Assembly: GCA_900547685.1 (NCBI GenBank)
Contig: URHS01000009.1
Location: 1-64,000 of the forward strand
Source: an uncultured Blautia sp.
Lineage (GTDB): Bacteria > Bacillota > Clostridia > Lachnospirales > Lachnospiraceae
Reading direction: 5' to 3'
Length of the DNA stretch: 64,000 bases
The notes under the pieces were generated by a model that saw only the letters and a list, made by a program, of their open reading frames with translations, was not told the DNA's origin and did not search any database. Below are positions 46,578-56,062 of the stretch, in pieces (the first letter of the stretch is position 1; each line of letters starts with the position of its first letter). The translations under genes were made by a program, and so were the position numbers.

Positions 46578-47978
46578 ATGCTGAATAACATTTTAAGTGC
46601 GATAAATGATTGGATGTATACGTATCTTTTATTATTTCTGCTGGTGGGAACGGGAATTTACTTTACTGTAAGAACACGTTTTGTACAGTTGAGACTGTTA
46701 AAAGAATCGTTTCATGTATTAAAGGAAAAAGCAGGAGAAGAAAATGGAAAAAAACAGGTTTCTTCTTTTCAGGCATTGATGATTTCTACAGCTTCCAGAG
46801 TTGGAACGGGGAATATTGCAGGAATTGCCACAGCGATTGCAGCAGGCGGAGCCGGTGCAGTATTCTGGATGTGGCTCATGGCAGTTATTGGAGGTGCGTC
46901 AGCTTTTATTGAAAGTACGTTGGCACAGGTTTATAAAGTAAAGGACAAAGAGGAATTTCGAGGCGGTCCTTCCTATTATATGGAAAAAGCACTTGGAAAA
47001 CGTTGGCTGGGAATTTTATTTTCTGTTCTCTTGATTATTTGCTTTGCTTATGGATTTAACGGACTTCAATCTTTTAATATGTCATCTTCTCTGGAATATT
47101 ATATTCCGGGTTATAGTGATACCGTTTACCCTATGATTGTAGGACTTATTTTAGCAGTGGGAACTGCGTTCGTTATTTTTGGCGGTGTACACAGAATTGG
47201 TTTTATTACATCTGTAATAGTGCCGATTATGGCCGGCGCATACCTGCTAATCGGGCTTTATACGATTGTTACCAATATTACAGAGCTTCCAAGAGTATTT
47301 TCTATGATTTTTTCTCAGGCATTTGATTTTAGAGCATTTGCAGGAGGTATGGCAGGAAGTGCTGTGGTAATTGGTATTAAAAGAGGTTTGTTTTCCAATG
47401 AAGCAGGTATGGGAAGTGCGCCAAACGCTTCTGCAAGTGCGTCTGTAAGCCATCCGGCAAAGCAGGGAATGGTACAGGTTTTATCAGTGTTTATTGATAC
47501 GCTGTTAATTTGCTCTGCAACAGCTATGATGCTGTTACTTTCCGGTGTACAGGGTGAGTCCGGCGTGTTAGATGGTATTCCGTTTGTGCAGAAAGCTATT
47601 TCTGCCAATGTGGGAAACTGGGGTATTCATTTTATTACACTTTCTATTTTTGCCTTTGCATTCAGCAGTTTGATTGGAAATTACTACTATGCAGAGTCTA
47701 ACATTCTGTTTATTAAGAACAATAAAAAATTATTGTTTATTTTCCGTATTACTTGTCTTTTGGCAGTATTTTTCGGAGCGCAGGCAGATTTTTCTATGAT
47801 GTGGAATATTGCGGATATTACTATGGGATGTATGGCAACCGTAAATATTCTGGTGATTTTAGTTTTGGGAAATACAGCAATGAAAGTATTAAAAGACTAC
47901 GAAAAGCAGAAAAAAGAAGGAAAGAATCCTGTTTTTAAAGCAAAAGACGTAGGAATTGAGAATACGGAGTGCTGGTAA
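46578..47978 (+). CDS. Alanine/sodium symporter (AGCS family)
   Basis: A 466-residue inner-membrane carrier with about ten hydrophobic segments. AGCS motifs are clear: ASRVGTGNIAGIATAIAAGG, SFIESTLAQVYK, GGPSYYMEKALGKRW, and the family stretch IKRGLFSNEAGMGSAPNASA. It should import alanine or glycine with sodium. AGGAGG precedes the ATG. It is transcribed alone and ends in a strong terminator. Confidence 0.94.
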   Translation: MLNNILSAINDWMYTYLLLFLLVGTGIYFTVRTRFVQLRLLKESFHVLKEKAGEENGKKQVSSFQALMISTASRVGTGNIAGIATAIAAGGAGAVFWMWLMAVIGGASAFIESTLAQVYKVKDKEEFRGGPSYYMEKALGKRWLGILFSVLLIICFAYGFNGLQSFNMSSSLEYYIPGYSDTVYPMIVGLILAVGTAFVIFGGVHRIGFITSVIVPIMAGAYLLIGLYTIVTNITELPRVFSMIFSQAFDFRAFAGGMAGSAVVIGIKRGLFSNEAGMGSAPNASASASVSHPAKQGMVQVLSVFIDTLLICSATAMMLLLSGVQGESGVLDGIPFVQKAISANVGNWGIHFITLSIFAFAFSSLIGNYYYAESNILFIKNNKKLLFIFRITCLLAVFFGAQADFSMMWNIADITMGCMATVNILVILVLGNTAMKVLKDYEKQKKEGKNPVFKAKDVGIENTECW

Positions 47979-48031
47979 AAAAACAGGTATACATTAACAC
48001 AAATTAAGTGTTTAATGTATACCTGTTTTTT
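47978..48031. terminator. Strong bidirectional terminator
   Basis: A 20-base perfect stem, starting AAAAAACAGGTATAC and ending GTATACCTGTTTTTT, has a 14-base loop. It lies between the convergent symporter and acyltransferase genes. Confidence 0.85.
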
Positions 48032-48041
48032 ATAATTTTTT

Positions 48042-48782
48042 TTAAGTTAAATCATGATTTTTTTCTAAAATGTCTAAAATAACTTTTTGTGTATAAGCAC
48101 CCAGTCTTTTTTTATCTTCTTTTTCTAATTGCTCAGGATAAATAGGAGTGCCATATTCAACCACTACCTTGCAAGGTTTAATTTTTGGAAAATGTGCTTC
48201 AAAAATTTCAGCAGAGTTACTAATTGCAATAGGGATGATAGGACATCCGGATTTTGTGGCTATTTTAAAGCTGCCCTCGTGGAAAGGAAGCATTTCCAGC
48301 TCGCTTTCTCCTTTATTTCTTGTACCTTCAGGGAAAATACAGATAGAAATTCCGTTTTTTACTTTATCAATGGCAGTTAAAATTGTTTTCATTCCGGCTT
48401 TGATATCCTGTCTGTCTAAAAACAGGCAATGGAGGTAGCGCATCCATGTAGAGAGCAGAGGAATTGGCTCCATTTCTTTTTTGGCAATGTATCCTGTTAA
48501 ATCAGGACATAAAGTATAAGTCAGCAGAATATCAAAAAAACTTCTGTGATTTCCAATATACAGTACAGCCTGATCTGTAGGAACATTTTCATGTCCGATA
48601 ATGGTGATTTTTGCACCGGTCACTTTCAAAATAAATTTAAAAACAGTTTGAATAATACGCAGAGAACTGATATCCTTTGCACGCTTGTTAAACTTTCCTA
48701 TAATCCACTCTGCAATAAGGATAGGAATAGATAAAATTAAGTATCCGATGACACAGATACATACAATAAGAAATCGAAACAT
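48042..48782 (-). CDS. 1-acyl-glycerol-3-phosphate acyltransferase (PlsC family)
   Basis: A 246-residue membrane-bound enzyme that adds the second fatty acid to make phosphatidic acid. The catalytic H-x4-D motif is NHRSFFD and the glycerol-phosphate-binding motif is FPEGTRNKG. An N-terminal hydrophobic stretch anchors it. It has its own promoter region and converges on the symporter gene. Confidence 0.9.
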   Translation of the reverse strand: MFRFLIVCICVIGYLILSIPILIAEWIIGKFNKRAKDISSLRIIQTVFKFILKVTGAKITIIGHENVPTDQAVLYIGNHRSFFDILLTYTLCPDLTGYIAKKEMEPIPLLSTWMRYLHCLFLDRQDIKAGMKTILTAIDKVKNGISICIFPEGTRNKGESELEMLPFHEGSFKIATKSGCPIIPIAISNSAEIFEAHFPKIKPCKVVVEYGTPIYPEQLEKEDKKRLGAYTQKVILDILEKNHDLT

Positions 48783-48929
48783 AATAAATAACCTTTCTTT
48801 TCTTTGAATAATAAAAAAATAGTTAGAAGTAAAAGATACCTGACGGATTGTTTTGCACTTTGCGATTTCACAATCCCCGGCATCTAATAAATTATAATGA
48901 AATCAGCTTTAATATGCAAGGATTAGTAC

Positions 48930-48958
48930 GCATATTTTAGGAAAAAACTGCATACATT
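48930..48958 (+). promoter_or_regulatory. Sigma-E-type sporulation promoter
   Basis: GCATATT (48930-48936) and CATACATT (48951-48958), 14 bases apart, match the Bacillus sigma-E consensus (KMATATT, 14-15 bases, CATACANT) at every defined position. It would drive the lipoprotein and DUF3794-LysM genes in the mother cell early in sporulation. Confidence 0.7.
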
Positions 48959-48994
48959 TAGGATAAGACTGGCAAAGTGAAGGTGGCGTAAGAT

Positions 48995-49405
48995 GTGAAA
49001 AAAGGAACAGCCATAATGTTGCTTTTGACAGTAATGTCCTGTTTTTTATGTGGCTGCAGCATTGAAAAAGTAAGGGCAATGGACGGTGTGAAACCGGAAT
49101 ATACCGTTATGAAAGAAGAAGATTATCCTGAAAAAGTAAAAGAATTGATAGGCGAAAATAAAGCAAAGGAATTTCAGATGACTTATCAGGACGCAGGATA
49201 TCTCTACCTCATGAAAGGATATGGAGAGCAGAAAACAGGAGGGTACAGCATACAAATAGAAGATCTATCTTTGTGGGATAATGCAATTCATTTGCAGACA
49301 ACATTGCTGGGACCTAAAGATGGAGAAGAACTGAAGGAGGAAGCATCTTATCCCTGCTTGGTGATTAAGATGAAATACCGGGAAGAACCGGTTATTTTTG
49401 AATAG
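48995..49405 (+). CDS. PrcB-like lipoprotein
   Basis: A 136-residue lipoprotein (signal ending CFLCGC). Its C-terminal half has the PrcB_C pattern: TGGYSIQIEDLSLWDNAIHL, then a PxxG turn and ASYPCLVIKMK. PrcB domains are known from protease complexes; whether it binds a protease here is unknown. The start is GTG with AAGGTGG eight bases ahead. It lies about 37 bases after a sigma-E promoter and 15 bases before the DUF3794 gene, so a sporulation role is likely. Confidence 0.75.
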   Translation: MKKGTAIMLLLTVMSCFLCGCSIEKVRAMDGVKPEYTVMKEEDYPEKVKELIGENKAKEFQMTYQDAGYLYLMKGYGEQKTGGYSIQIEDLSLWDNAIHLQTTLLGPKDGEELKEEASYPCLVIKMKYREEPVIFE

Positions 49406-49420
49406 AAAAGGGGTAATGTT

Positions 49421-50980
49421 GTGGAACTGGTAACAAAAAATATGTATATGCTTCAAAAAAAGTGTGAGGCAGTAAATCAGATTACTTTTGATGAGGACTT
49501 AAATGTTCCTGATGTAAAACCGGATATCGGAAGGATGATACAGAAAAAAGGAGATATTCAACTGGAAGATATTCAGATAACAGAAGGGCGTGCATATATT
49601 ACAGGGGCGCTTGTAGTGAACCTTTTATACGTGAGTGATAGTGAAGAAAGACGTCTTCAAAGTCTTATGGGAACTTTACGCATTGGTGAAACTTTGAATT
49701 TAGAAGGTTTGGAAAATGGAGATAAAGTACAGTTGAAATGGGATATCGAGGACTTGAGTGTCCAGCTTATAAATTCCAGAAAACTAAATATGAAAGCATT
49801 GGTGACTTTTACAGCTTATGTGGAGGAAAGTAAAGAGCTGGAACTTCCTATTGCTGTGGAGGATGATGAAATTTCCCAGAAAAAGGAAGATGTTTCTATT
49901 CTGGGAACTGTGATACATAAAAAGGATACTATGCGTGTAAAAGAGGATATTTCTCTGAGCTCCAACAAACCGGATATTTATGAGCTGCTTTGGAACACTG
50001 TAGAGGTAAGAGGGCTGGATATTCGGGCAGAAAATGATAAAATTGCAGTAAAAGGAGAACTGTTTGTCTTTGCTCTTTACAGTGGTAATGATGATAACAA
50101 TTCTCTGCAATGGTTGGAACATTCTGTTCCTTTTTATCAGGAACTGGAATGTGTTGGGTGTACACAGGAGATGATACCTAATGTGGAGATTTCCATGCCG
50201 CAGGGTGATTTAAAGGTGAAACAGGATGAAGACGGGGAAGAACGTGTGATTGGTGTGGACGTTGTTCTGGAATTGGAAATGAAAATCTACGAGGAGGAAG
50301 AATTATCACTTCTCATGGATGTGTATACACCTTTAAAGGAATGTGAAGCAGTCAGGGGAAATCAGATATTAGAAAGTTTGTTAGTGAAAAACTTTTCAAA
50401 GTGTAAAGTAAATGACAGAATTAAAATAGAAAACAGCCATGGTAAAATTTTACAGATTTGTCATAGTGATGGCAGTGTTAAAGTAGACAGCAGCAGAATT
50501 GTGGAAAACGGAATTGAAGTGGAAGGTGTTGTTCAGATTCGGATTTTATATATTATCGGAGATGATGATATGCCGTTTTATTCCATGGAAGCTATGATTC
50601 CTTTTCAACATGTAATTGAAGCAGAACAAATTACAGAAAATTGTGTATATTATATGCGGGCAGATTTAGAACAGTTGTCCACTACTATGATTGACAGCGA
50701 TGAAATTGAAGCAAAAATTGTGATTAATTTAAATGCATTGGTGATGAAACAGAGAGAGATAGGAATTATTCAAAATGTTGCAGAAAGAGAGCTGGATAGG
50801 GAAAAGCTGCGCAATATGCCGGGAATTGTAGGATATCAGGTACAACCTCAGGATACATTATGGGATATTGCAAAGAGGTTTTATACCACTATTGATACTA
50901 TTTTAGAATTGAATGAAATGGAAAATGATACAATAAAGCCTTATGACACCTTAGTGCTTATGAAAAAGGTAGAAAAATAA
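49421..50980 (+). CDS. DUF3794 (SPOCS) protein with C-terminal LysM
   Basis: A 519-residue protein with two or three SPOCS/DUF3794 domains (VNQITFDEDLNVPDVKPDIG at the start; VRGNQILESLLVKNF in the third) and one LysM domain at the end (GYQVQPQDTLWDIAKRFYTTIDTIL) that binds peptidoglycan. DUF3794 proteins are found in spore formers and are related to coat or cortex morphogenesis proteins. The start is GTG after AAAGGGG. It should be made in the mother cell from the sigma-E promoter upstream and could link coat to cortex. No signal peptide, as expected for a mother-cell coat protein. Confidence 0.88.
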   Translation: MELVTKNMYMLQKKCEAVNQITFDEDLNVPDVKPDIGRMIQKKGDIQLEDIQITEGRAYITGALVVNLLYVSDSEERRLQSLMGTLRIGETLNLEGLENGDKVQLKWDIEDLSVQLINSRKLNMKALVTFTAYVEESKELELPIAVEDDEISQKKEDVSILGTVIHKKDTMRVKEDISLSSNKPDIYELLWNTVEVRGLDIRAENDKIAVKGELFVFALYSGNDDNNSLQWLEHSVPFYQELECVGCTQEMIPNVEISMPQGDLKVKQDEDGEERVIGVDVVLELEMKIYEEEELSLLMDVYTPLKECEAVRGNQILESLLVKNFSKCKVNDRIKIENSHGKILQICHSDGSVKVDSSRIVENGIEVEGVVQIRILYIIGDDDMPFYSMEAMIPFQHVIEAEQITENCVYYMRADLEQLSTTMIDSDEIEAKIVINLNALVMKQREIGIIQNVAERELDREKLRNMPGIVGYQVQPQDTLWDIAKRFYTTIDTILELNEMENDTIKPYDTLVLMKKVEK

Positions 50981-50992
50981 AATATTACTGGT

Positions 50993-51028
50993 AAAAGGAG
51001 CGGTTTCATGTAAACGGCTCCTTTAAAA
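50993..51028 (+). terminator. Terminator after DUF3794-LysM gene
   Basis: AAAAGGAGC-G-GTTT pairs with AAAC-G-GCTCCTTT around CATGT, with one mismatch. Confidence 0.75.
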
Positions 51029-51058
51029 TACGAGTAAATTGTTTGGCTATCTTGCCAG

Positions 51059-51087
51059 TTGAAAAAAAATATGTTTTCATATAGAAT
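51059..51087 (+). promoter_or_regulatory. Sigma-A promoter for ispE
   Basis: TTGAAA and TAGAAT are separated by 17 bases, 48 bases before the ispE start. Confidence 0.6.
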
Positions 51088-51135
51088 AGAATGTACTAAA
51101 AGGAATACAATATACAAAAAGTCGGAGGAGAAGCC

Positions 51136-52008
51136 ATGAGATTAAGAGCGTTGGCAAAAATCAATCTTGGTTTGGATGTTCTGCGTAGAAGAGAAGACGG
51201 ATATCACGAATTGCGTATGATTATGCAGACAATTAATATGTACGATCAATTAGATATAGAAATAAGTAAAACACCGGGAATTAAGATTACCACAAACTTG
51301 CCTTTCATACCGGTAAATGAAAACAATTTGGTGTATAAAGCAGCAAAACTTTTGATGGATGAATTTCAGGTAGAGCAGGGAATTACTGTAGATTTGCAGA
51401 AGTTTATTCCTGTGGCAGCAGGTATGGCAGGCGGCAGTTCTGATGCAGCAGCGGCCATGATTGGGGTAAATCGCTTGTTTGGATTGGGACTTTCTGTAAA
51501 AGAATTGATGGAAAGAGGTGTGAAAATAGGCGCAGATGTGCCCTATTGTCTTTTGAGAGGAACTGCATTGGCAGAGGGAATTGGGGACAAGCTTCGTGCC
51601 CTTCCTCCATGCCCGGATTGTTACGTGCTTATTGGAAAGCCGGCAATCAGCGTTTCTACAAAATTTGTGTATGAAAATCTTCATGCCAACGAATTAGAGT
51701 ATCATCCTGAGATTGATAAAATGCTGGAAGCAATTCAATGGCATAATTTGAATAAAATTGCAGATTGTATGGGGAACGTATTAGAAACCGTTACAATTCC
51801 TCATTATCCTGTTATTCAGGAAATCAAAGACCACATGAAAGAACACGGAGCATTAAATGCCATGATGAGCGGCAGCGGACCTACTGTATTCGGATTATTT
51901 GACGATAAGGCAACGGCAGAAAATGCCTGTGAAGCTTTGAGGGAAAGCCGTTTGGCAAGAACCGTTTTTTTGACAACAGTATTTAACAATGGCGGAAGGA
52001 GAAAATAG
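51136..52008 (+). CDS. ispE: 4-diphosphocytidyl-2-C-methylerythritol kinase
   Basis: A GHMP kinase of the MEP isoprenoid pathway. It has AKINLGLDVLRRREDGYHEL at the start, the ATP loop PVAAGMAGGSSDAAA (about 92-106) and the GHMP C-terminal MSGSGPTVFGLF. The length of 290 residues is normal. GGAGGAG precedes the ATG. The GntR gene begins five bases after its stop. Confidence 0.95.
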   Translation: MRLRALAKINLGLDVLRRREDGYHELRMIMQTINMYDQLDIEISKTPGIKITTNLPFIPVNENNLVYKAAKLLMDEFQVEQGITVDLQKFIPVAAGMAGGSSDAAAAMIGVNRLFGLGLSVKELMERGVKIGADVPYCLLRGTALAEGIGDKLRALPPCPDCYVLIGKPAISVSTKFVYENLHANELEYHPEIDKMLEAIQWHNLNKIADCMGNVLETVTIPHYPVIQEIKDHMKEHGALNAMMSGSGPTVFGLFDDKATAENACEALRESRLARTVFLTTVFNNGGRRK

Positions 52009-52013
52009 CAGAA

Positions 52014-52679
52014 ATGGATTTGGAAATGAATATGGATGACTACCTTCCTTTAAGGGATGTGGTTTTTAATACACTCAGAAGGGCGATTTTGAAAGGGGAA
52101 TTAAAACCGGGAGAACGACTGATGGAAATTGCTCTGGCAGACAAGCTGGGAGTAAGCCGTACACCTATTAGGGAGGCAATCCGCAAGCTGGAGCTTGAGG
52201 GACTTGTTGTTATGGCTCCCAGAAAAGGTGCAAAGGTTGCTTCTATTACAGAGAGAGACTTAAATGATGTATTGGAAGTAAGAAAAGGAATGGAAGTTTT
52301 AGCAATTTCCCTTGCCTGTGAGAGAATTACAAAAGAAGAAATGGAACATTTGGAGAAAATTGAAGCACATTTTCAAACACTTATAGAGTCTGATAATCTT
52401 ACAGAGTTGGCAGAAGTAGATGTAGAATTTCACGATACTATTTATCAGGCAACCAATAATAAACGTCTGGTACAGCTTTTGAATAATTTAAGAGAGCAGA
52501 TGTATCGTTACCGTATGGAATATTTAAAAGACATTGCTGTGCGCCGTATATTGGCAGAAGAGCACAAATCCATTTGTGAGGCGCTGCGAGCGAGAGATGA
52601 AAAAAAAGCTTTAGATTATGTACAACTTCATATTGATAACCAGCAAAAAGCAATTATTCGCAGCTTAAATCAAGAATAG
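52014..52679 (+). CDS. GntR/FadR-type transcriptional regulator
   Basis: The N-terminal winged helix (LRRAILKGELKPGERLMEIALADKLGVSRTPIREAIRKLELEGLV) and the C-terminal FCD ligand domain with its metal-binding residues (Asp and His in VDVEFHDTIY, His in AEEHKSICEAL) define it as FadR-type. Most such regulators respond to small organic acids. It is coupled to ispE, though the shared transcript does not by itself show that ispE is a target. A hairpin follows. Confidence 0.9.
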   Translation: MDLEMNMDDYLPLRDVVFNTLRRAILKGELKPGERLMEIALADKLGVSRTPIREAIRKLELEGLVVMAPRKGAKVASITERDLNDVLEVRKGMEVLAISLACERITKEEMEHLEKIEAHFQTLIESDNLTELAEVDVEFHDTIYQATNNKRLVQLLNNLREQMYRYRMEYLKDIAVRRILAEEHKSICEALRARDEKKALDYVQLHIDNQQKAIIRSLNQE

Positions 52680-52701
52680 AAACAAATAAGAGAGATATAA
52701 T

Positions 52702-52770
52702 AAAAGGAGATGTTACATGAATAAACATTGGGAAATGTTCCGATGAAATTCATACGACAGCTCCTTTTTT
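52702..52770 (+). terminator. Long hairpin with T tract
   Basis: AAAAGGAG with CTCCTTTT, continued by ATGAAT/ATTCAT and an inner ACATT/AATGT hairpin, forms a long imperfect stem ending in Ts. It is the likely terminator of ispE-GntR. The rest of the gap to the germination genes shows nothing certain. Confidence 0.55.
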
Positions 52771-52883
52771 CATGCATAAAAAAATGCTGCTTTAGATACG
52801 GACTCTATTATTAATGAAAAAATTCATGGTTTATACCAAAAATGGCGCATGAAAGAAAAGGACATTAAGTGGAGGAGAAAATC

Positions 52884-54380
52884 ATGAACAACACAATCTC
52901 AACACATATTGATAAAAACGAAGCATACGTGAGAAAACGCCTGCAAAACTGTGATGACTGTATTATCCGCCCTATGCTTTTAGGGGAAGGCAAGAAGATA
53001 CGCTGTCTGGTCGTCTACATTGAAGTTGCTGTAAGTAATATGGTGCTGGAGGATTCAGTAATTGGCAAGTTGGTAAATCATATATGGGAAATGCCGGGCA
53101 ATGAATTGATTGAATTTGTCAAAGATAATGGAATGGGAATTTCTGATGTGCAGCCTTTAGAAAATATGGATAAAGCTTTTGCCTCTATGTTGGCAGGGAA
53201 TGCTATATTTTTTATAGATGGTTATAATAAGGCAATTAAAATTGGAAGTAAAGGATATCCAAACCTTAGTGTTTCAGAATCCAGCAGAGAAAAGGTACTT
53301 CGTGGATCAAAAGAGGGATTTACCGATGCAGTAAAAACAAATGCCGCATTGGTGCGAAAGAGAATTCGAGATACAAGATTAAAAGTAAAGCAGAAAACAT
53401 TGGGAGAGAGAAGTCAGACCTTGGTGCAGCTTTTATATATGGAAGATTTAGTACGACCGGAGCTTTTGTCAGAGATTGAAAATCGTTTGGACTCTTTTGT
53501 GATTGATGGGATTTTAGATACCGGAGCCATTGAACAGCTTACAGAGAAACATTGGCTTTCGCCTTTCCCACAGTTTCAGACTACAGAGCGGCCGGATAAG
53601 TGTGCAGCAGAAATTTTAAATGGAAGAATTTTGCTGTTATGTGATCATTCTCCTACAGGGATTTTGCTTCCGGCAGTTTTAAACGATTTTTTACAGGTGA
53701 GTGAAGATAATTACAATCATTTTGAAATTGTAAGTTTTCAGCGGATGATTCGCTATTTTGCTTTGCTTTTAACTCTGCTGTTTTCCGGCACATATCTTGC
53801 AGTTACTAATTTTCATACGCAGGTATTACCTACTAATTTGATTTTATCCTTTTCCGAGGCACGACAAGGAGTTCCTTTTCCGGCTCTTTTGGAAGTGCTA
53901 TTTATGGAAATTGCCTTTGAAACCATCCGGGAGGCAGGTGTGCGTATGCCGGGGCCTCTGGGAGGAACTATTGGTATTGTGGGAGGTTTGATTGTAGGAC
54001 AGGCAGCAGTAGAGGCAAATTTGGTAAGCCCTATTGTGGTGGTGGTAGTGGCTGTGACGGCTCTGTGCTCATTGGCAATTCCAAATCAGGAGTTTTCAGC
54101 GCCTTTCCGGATGTTAAAATTTGGTTTTATTTTTCTGGGAGGAACTTTAGGCGTATTTGGGATTTTATTAGGACTTTATCTGATTATCAGTCATTTGGCA
54201 GGATTAAAGAGCTTTGGGATTCCTTATCTTGCTCCTTTTGCAGCTCAAAATCAGGCAGGGTACAGAGGGGAACAGGATGGCGCTGTTCGTGCTCCTTTTC
54301 GTTTTCTTACAAAAAGGCCTTTATATGCAAGGCGCAGGGAACAGGTAAAACTCCGAACAAAAAAGAAAGGAGGCACATAA
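52884..54380 (+). CDS. Spore germination protein, GerAA family
   Basis: A 498-residue protein with a cytosolic N-terminal part of about 285 residues (opening VRKRLQNCDDCIIRPML, with VKQKTLGERSQTLVQLLYMEDLV) followed by five or so membrane segments containing RQGVPFPALLEVLFMEIAFE and the conserved RMPGPLGGTIGIVGGLIVGQ. It forms the A subunit of a nutrient germinant receptor or the related SpoVAF channel part in the spore inner membrane. ATG at 52884 follows GGAGGAG; a GTG at 52869 lies inside that site. The next gene starts two bases after its stop. Confidence 0.92.
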   Translation: MNNTISTHIDKNEAYVRKRLQNCDDCIIRPMLLGEGKKIRCLVVYIEVAVSNMVLEDSVIGKLVNHIWEMPGNELIEFVKDNGMGISDVQPLENMDKAFASMLAGNAIFFIDGYNKAIKIGSKGYPNLSVSESSREKVLRGSKEGFTDAVKTNAALVRKRIRDTRLKVKQKTLGERSQTLVQLLYMEDLVRPELLSEIENRLDSFVIDGILDTGAIEQLTEKHWLSPFPQFQTTERPDKCAAEILNGRILLLCDHSPTGILLPAVLNDFLQVSEDNYNHFEIVSFQRMIRYFALLLTLLFSGTYLAVTNFHTQVLPTNLILSFSEARQGVPFPALLEVLFMEIAFETIREAGVRMPGPLGGTIGIVGGLIVGQAAVEANLVSPIVVVVVAVTALCSLAIPNQEFSAPFRMLKFGFIFLGGTLGVFGILLGLYLIISHLAGLKSFGIPYLAPFAAQNQAGYRGEQDGAVRAPFRFLTKRPLYARRREQVKLRTKKKGGT

Positions 54381-54381
54381 T

Positions 54382-56037
54382 ATGTTTGCAGATAATGCCA
54401 GAATTTCTCACAGACAGCTGTTTCGTCAGATTTTTATGGGGGTTATTGGAATTTACACATTGGCAATTCCTGTGTTCCCGGAAATTTTGGGAAGGCAGGG
54501 AATATTGTGTTTGCTAACAGTAATGGCTGTTTATCTCCTTTTTTTTGTTTATTTTATTCGGATTAAAACGGTAATGCAAAATCCACGAAGATATATGGGA
54601 AAGGTGCTGGGCAGTATTTTTGTTTTTCTGTATATGTCATGGCTGTGGTTTATGGGAGTATATCTTTTACTGATGACAGCCAGAATTACAGACCGATTTC
54701 TTATTGAAGGAAGTGTATACTGGATTGTGATTGTATTGGCAGCAGCGGCAACGTATCTAGGCAGTCATCAAGGGTTGGAGAGACGTGGAAGAATGGCGGA
54801 AGTGTGTTTTCCGGTGTTGCTTTTTATTATGGGTGGAATGTTATGTCTTGGCATTTTGCGTATGAAGAACTATTACTTGGGAGAATTGGGGAGTTTGACT
54901 TTACAAGGCTGGTTAAAAGGCAGTTATCAGATTTTTTGTGCGTTTTTGCCTTTTGCATTTTTGCCTGTAACTTTAGGAAATGTAAAAAAACCGGGAGAAA
55001 CAGGAAAAGTAATGAGAGGAGCGTTGTTTCTTGTAACAGGGATTTTGATTTTATGTCTTTTATTATTGCAGGGAAGTTTTGGAGTGGGAGGATATGAGCA
55101 CAGACAGTATCCGATGATTGAATTTATGGCAGGTATTCGAATTCCCGGAGATTTTTTGGAGAGAGTAGATATTTTCTGGGTAGCAGCAGTGATGTTCAGT
55201 ATGTTGTTTGCTCTAGGTGGTGTGTTTTTCTATAATCATGAACTTCTGGTACGGACAGATATGGAAAAAGCAGCACTTTTTCCGGCAGTGGGAATTGTGG
55301 CTGCGGCTTTAATATGTGAGAAAATGCAAGTATCAACAGAGGTTTTTTGGAAGATTACAGGATGGTTTTACGGACCGCTGTTTTTGCTTCTTCTTTTATA
55401 TGCAGGTTTTGCAGGACGGAGAAAATCTGTTTTTGTAAAAGGAGTGGTGATTACTTTGTGTATGTTTCCATTATCCGGTTGCGGTGTGTCTTTAGAAAAC
55501 AGAGAATTTCCATTGTCTATGAGTGCAGATTATAAGGATGGCAAATTTGAATTGATTTACGGAATCCCGGGATTGGGAAAGATAACGGGACAGGGGAAAA
55601 ATCAGGAGGAACAGCCCCAAGCCATTTCTTATCAAGGAGAGTCTCCAAAGGAAGCAGAGGAGGCATTTAATAGAAATCAGAAAAATTATCTGGATATGGG
55701 ACATATTAAAACGATTATTTTAGGAAAAGGACTTCTGGAAAATGAGGAAGCATTTTATGAGATTTTAGGATATTTGGAAGAAAAACCTTCCGTAGCAGGA
55801 AATATTTATGTGTTCTTCAGTGAAGATACTTCAGAACTTATGAGCTTTGATGGGCAGGATGGGGAATCTGTGGGAGATTATCTCACGGGTATTTTAGAGA
55901 ATAACTTGGAAGGTAAACCAAAGGATGCAGTAACTCTTCAGGACTTATATAATGCGTGGCATAGAAATGAAAAAATTCCAAAACTTTTAGAGGCAGAGAT
56001 TGTGAATAAAAGACCCCAGATCCGTCAATACTCCTGA
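54382..56037 (+). CDS. GerAB-GerAC fusion germination protein
   Basis: A 551-residue protein joining two subunits normally encoded apart. Residues 1-345 have about ten membrane segments like GerAB, the amino-acid-permease-like germinant-binding subunit. After one more hydrophobic stretch comes a lipobox (FPLSGCG, Cys 367) and then about 185 residues like the N-terminal domain of the GerAC lipoprotein (NREFPLSMSADYKDGKFEL, SYQGESPKEAEEAF, HIKTIILGKGLLE). The C-terminal GerAC domains are missing. Signal peptidase II could cut before Cys 367 and release a short GerAC-like lipoprotein. It follows the GerAA gene by one base and precedes spoIIR. Confidence 0.85.
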   Translation: MFADNARISHRQLFRQIFMGVIGIYTLAIPVFPEILGRQGILCLLTVMAVYLLFFVYFIRIKTVMQNPRRYMGKVLGSIFVFLYMSWLWFMGVYLLLMTARITDRFLIEGSVYWIVIVLAAAATYLGSHQGLERRGRMAEVCFPVLLFIMGGMLCLGILRMKNYYLGELGSLTLQGWLKGSYQIFCAFLPFAFLPVTLGNVKKPGETGKVMRGALFLVTGILILCLLLLQGSFGVGGYEHRQYPMIEFMAGIRIPGDFLERVDIFWVAAVMFSMLFALGGVFFYNHELLVRTDMEKAALFPAVGIVAAALICEKMQVSTEVFWKITGWFYGPLFLLLLLYAGFAGRRKSVFVKGVVITLCMFPLSGCGVSLENREFPLSMSADYKDGKFELIYGIPGLGKITGQGKNQEEQPQAISYQGESPKEAEEAFNRNQKNYLDMGHIKTIILGKGLLENEEAFYEILGYLEEKPSVAGNIYVFFSEDTSELMSFDGQDGESVGDYLTGILENNLEGKPKDAVTLQDLYNAWHRNEKIPKLLEAEIVNKRPQIRQYS

Positions 56038-56062
56038 TAATAAAATCAGGAGGTACATAAAA

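Noticed and set aside
52702..52770. Hairpin with outer GGAG...CAGCTCC resembling the repeat arms
   Set aside because: The inner ATCGAGAATAT / CTGATT core is absent; treated as an ordinary terminator.
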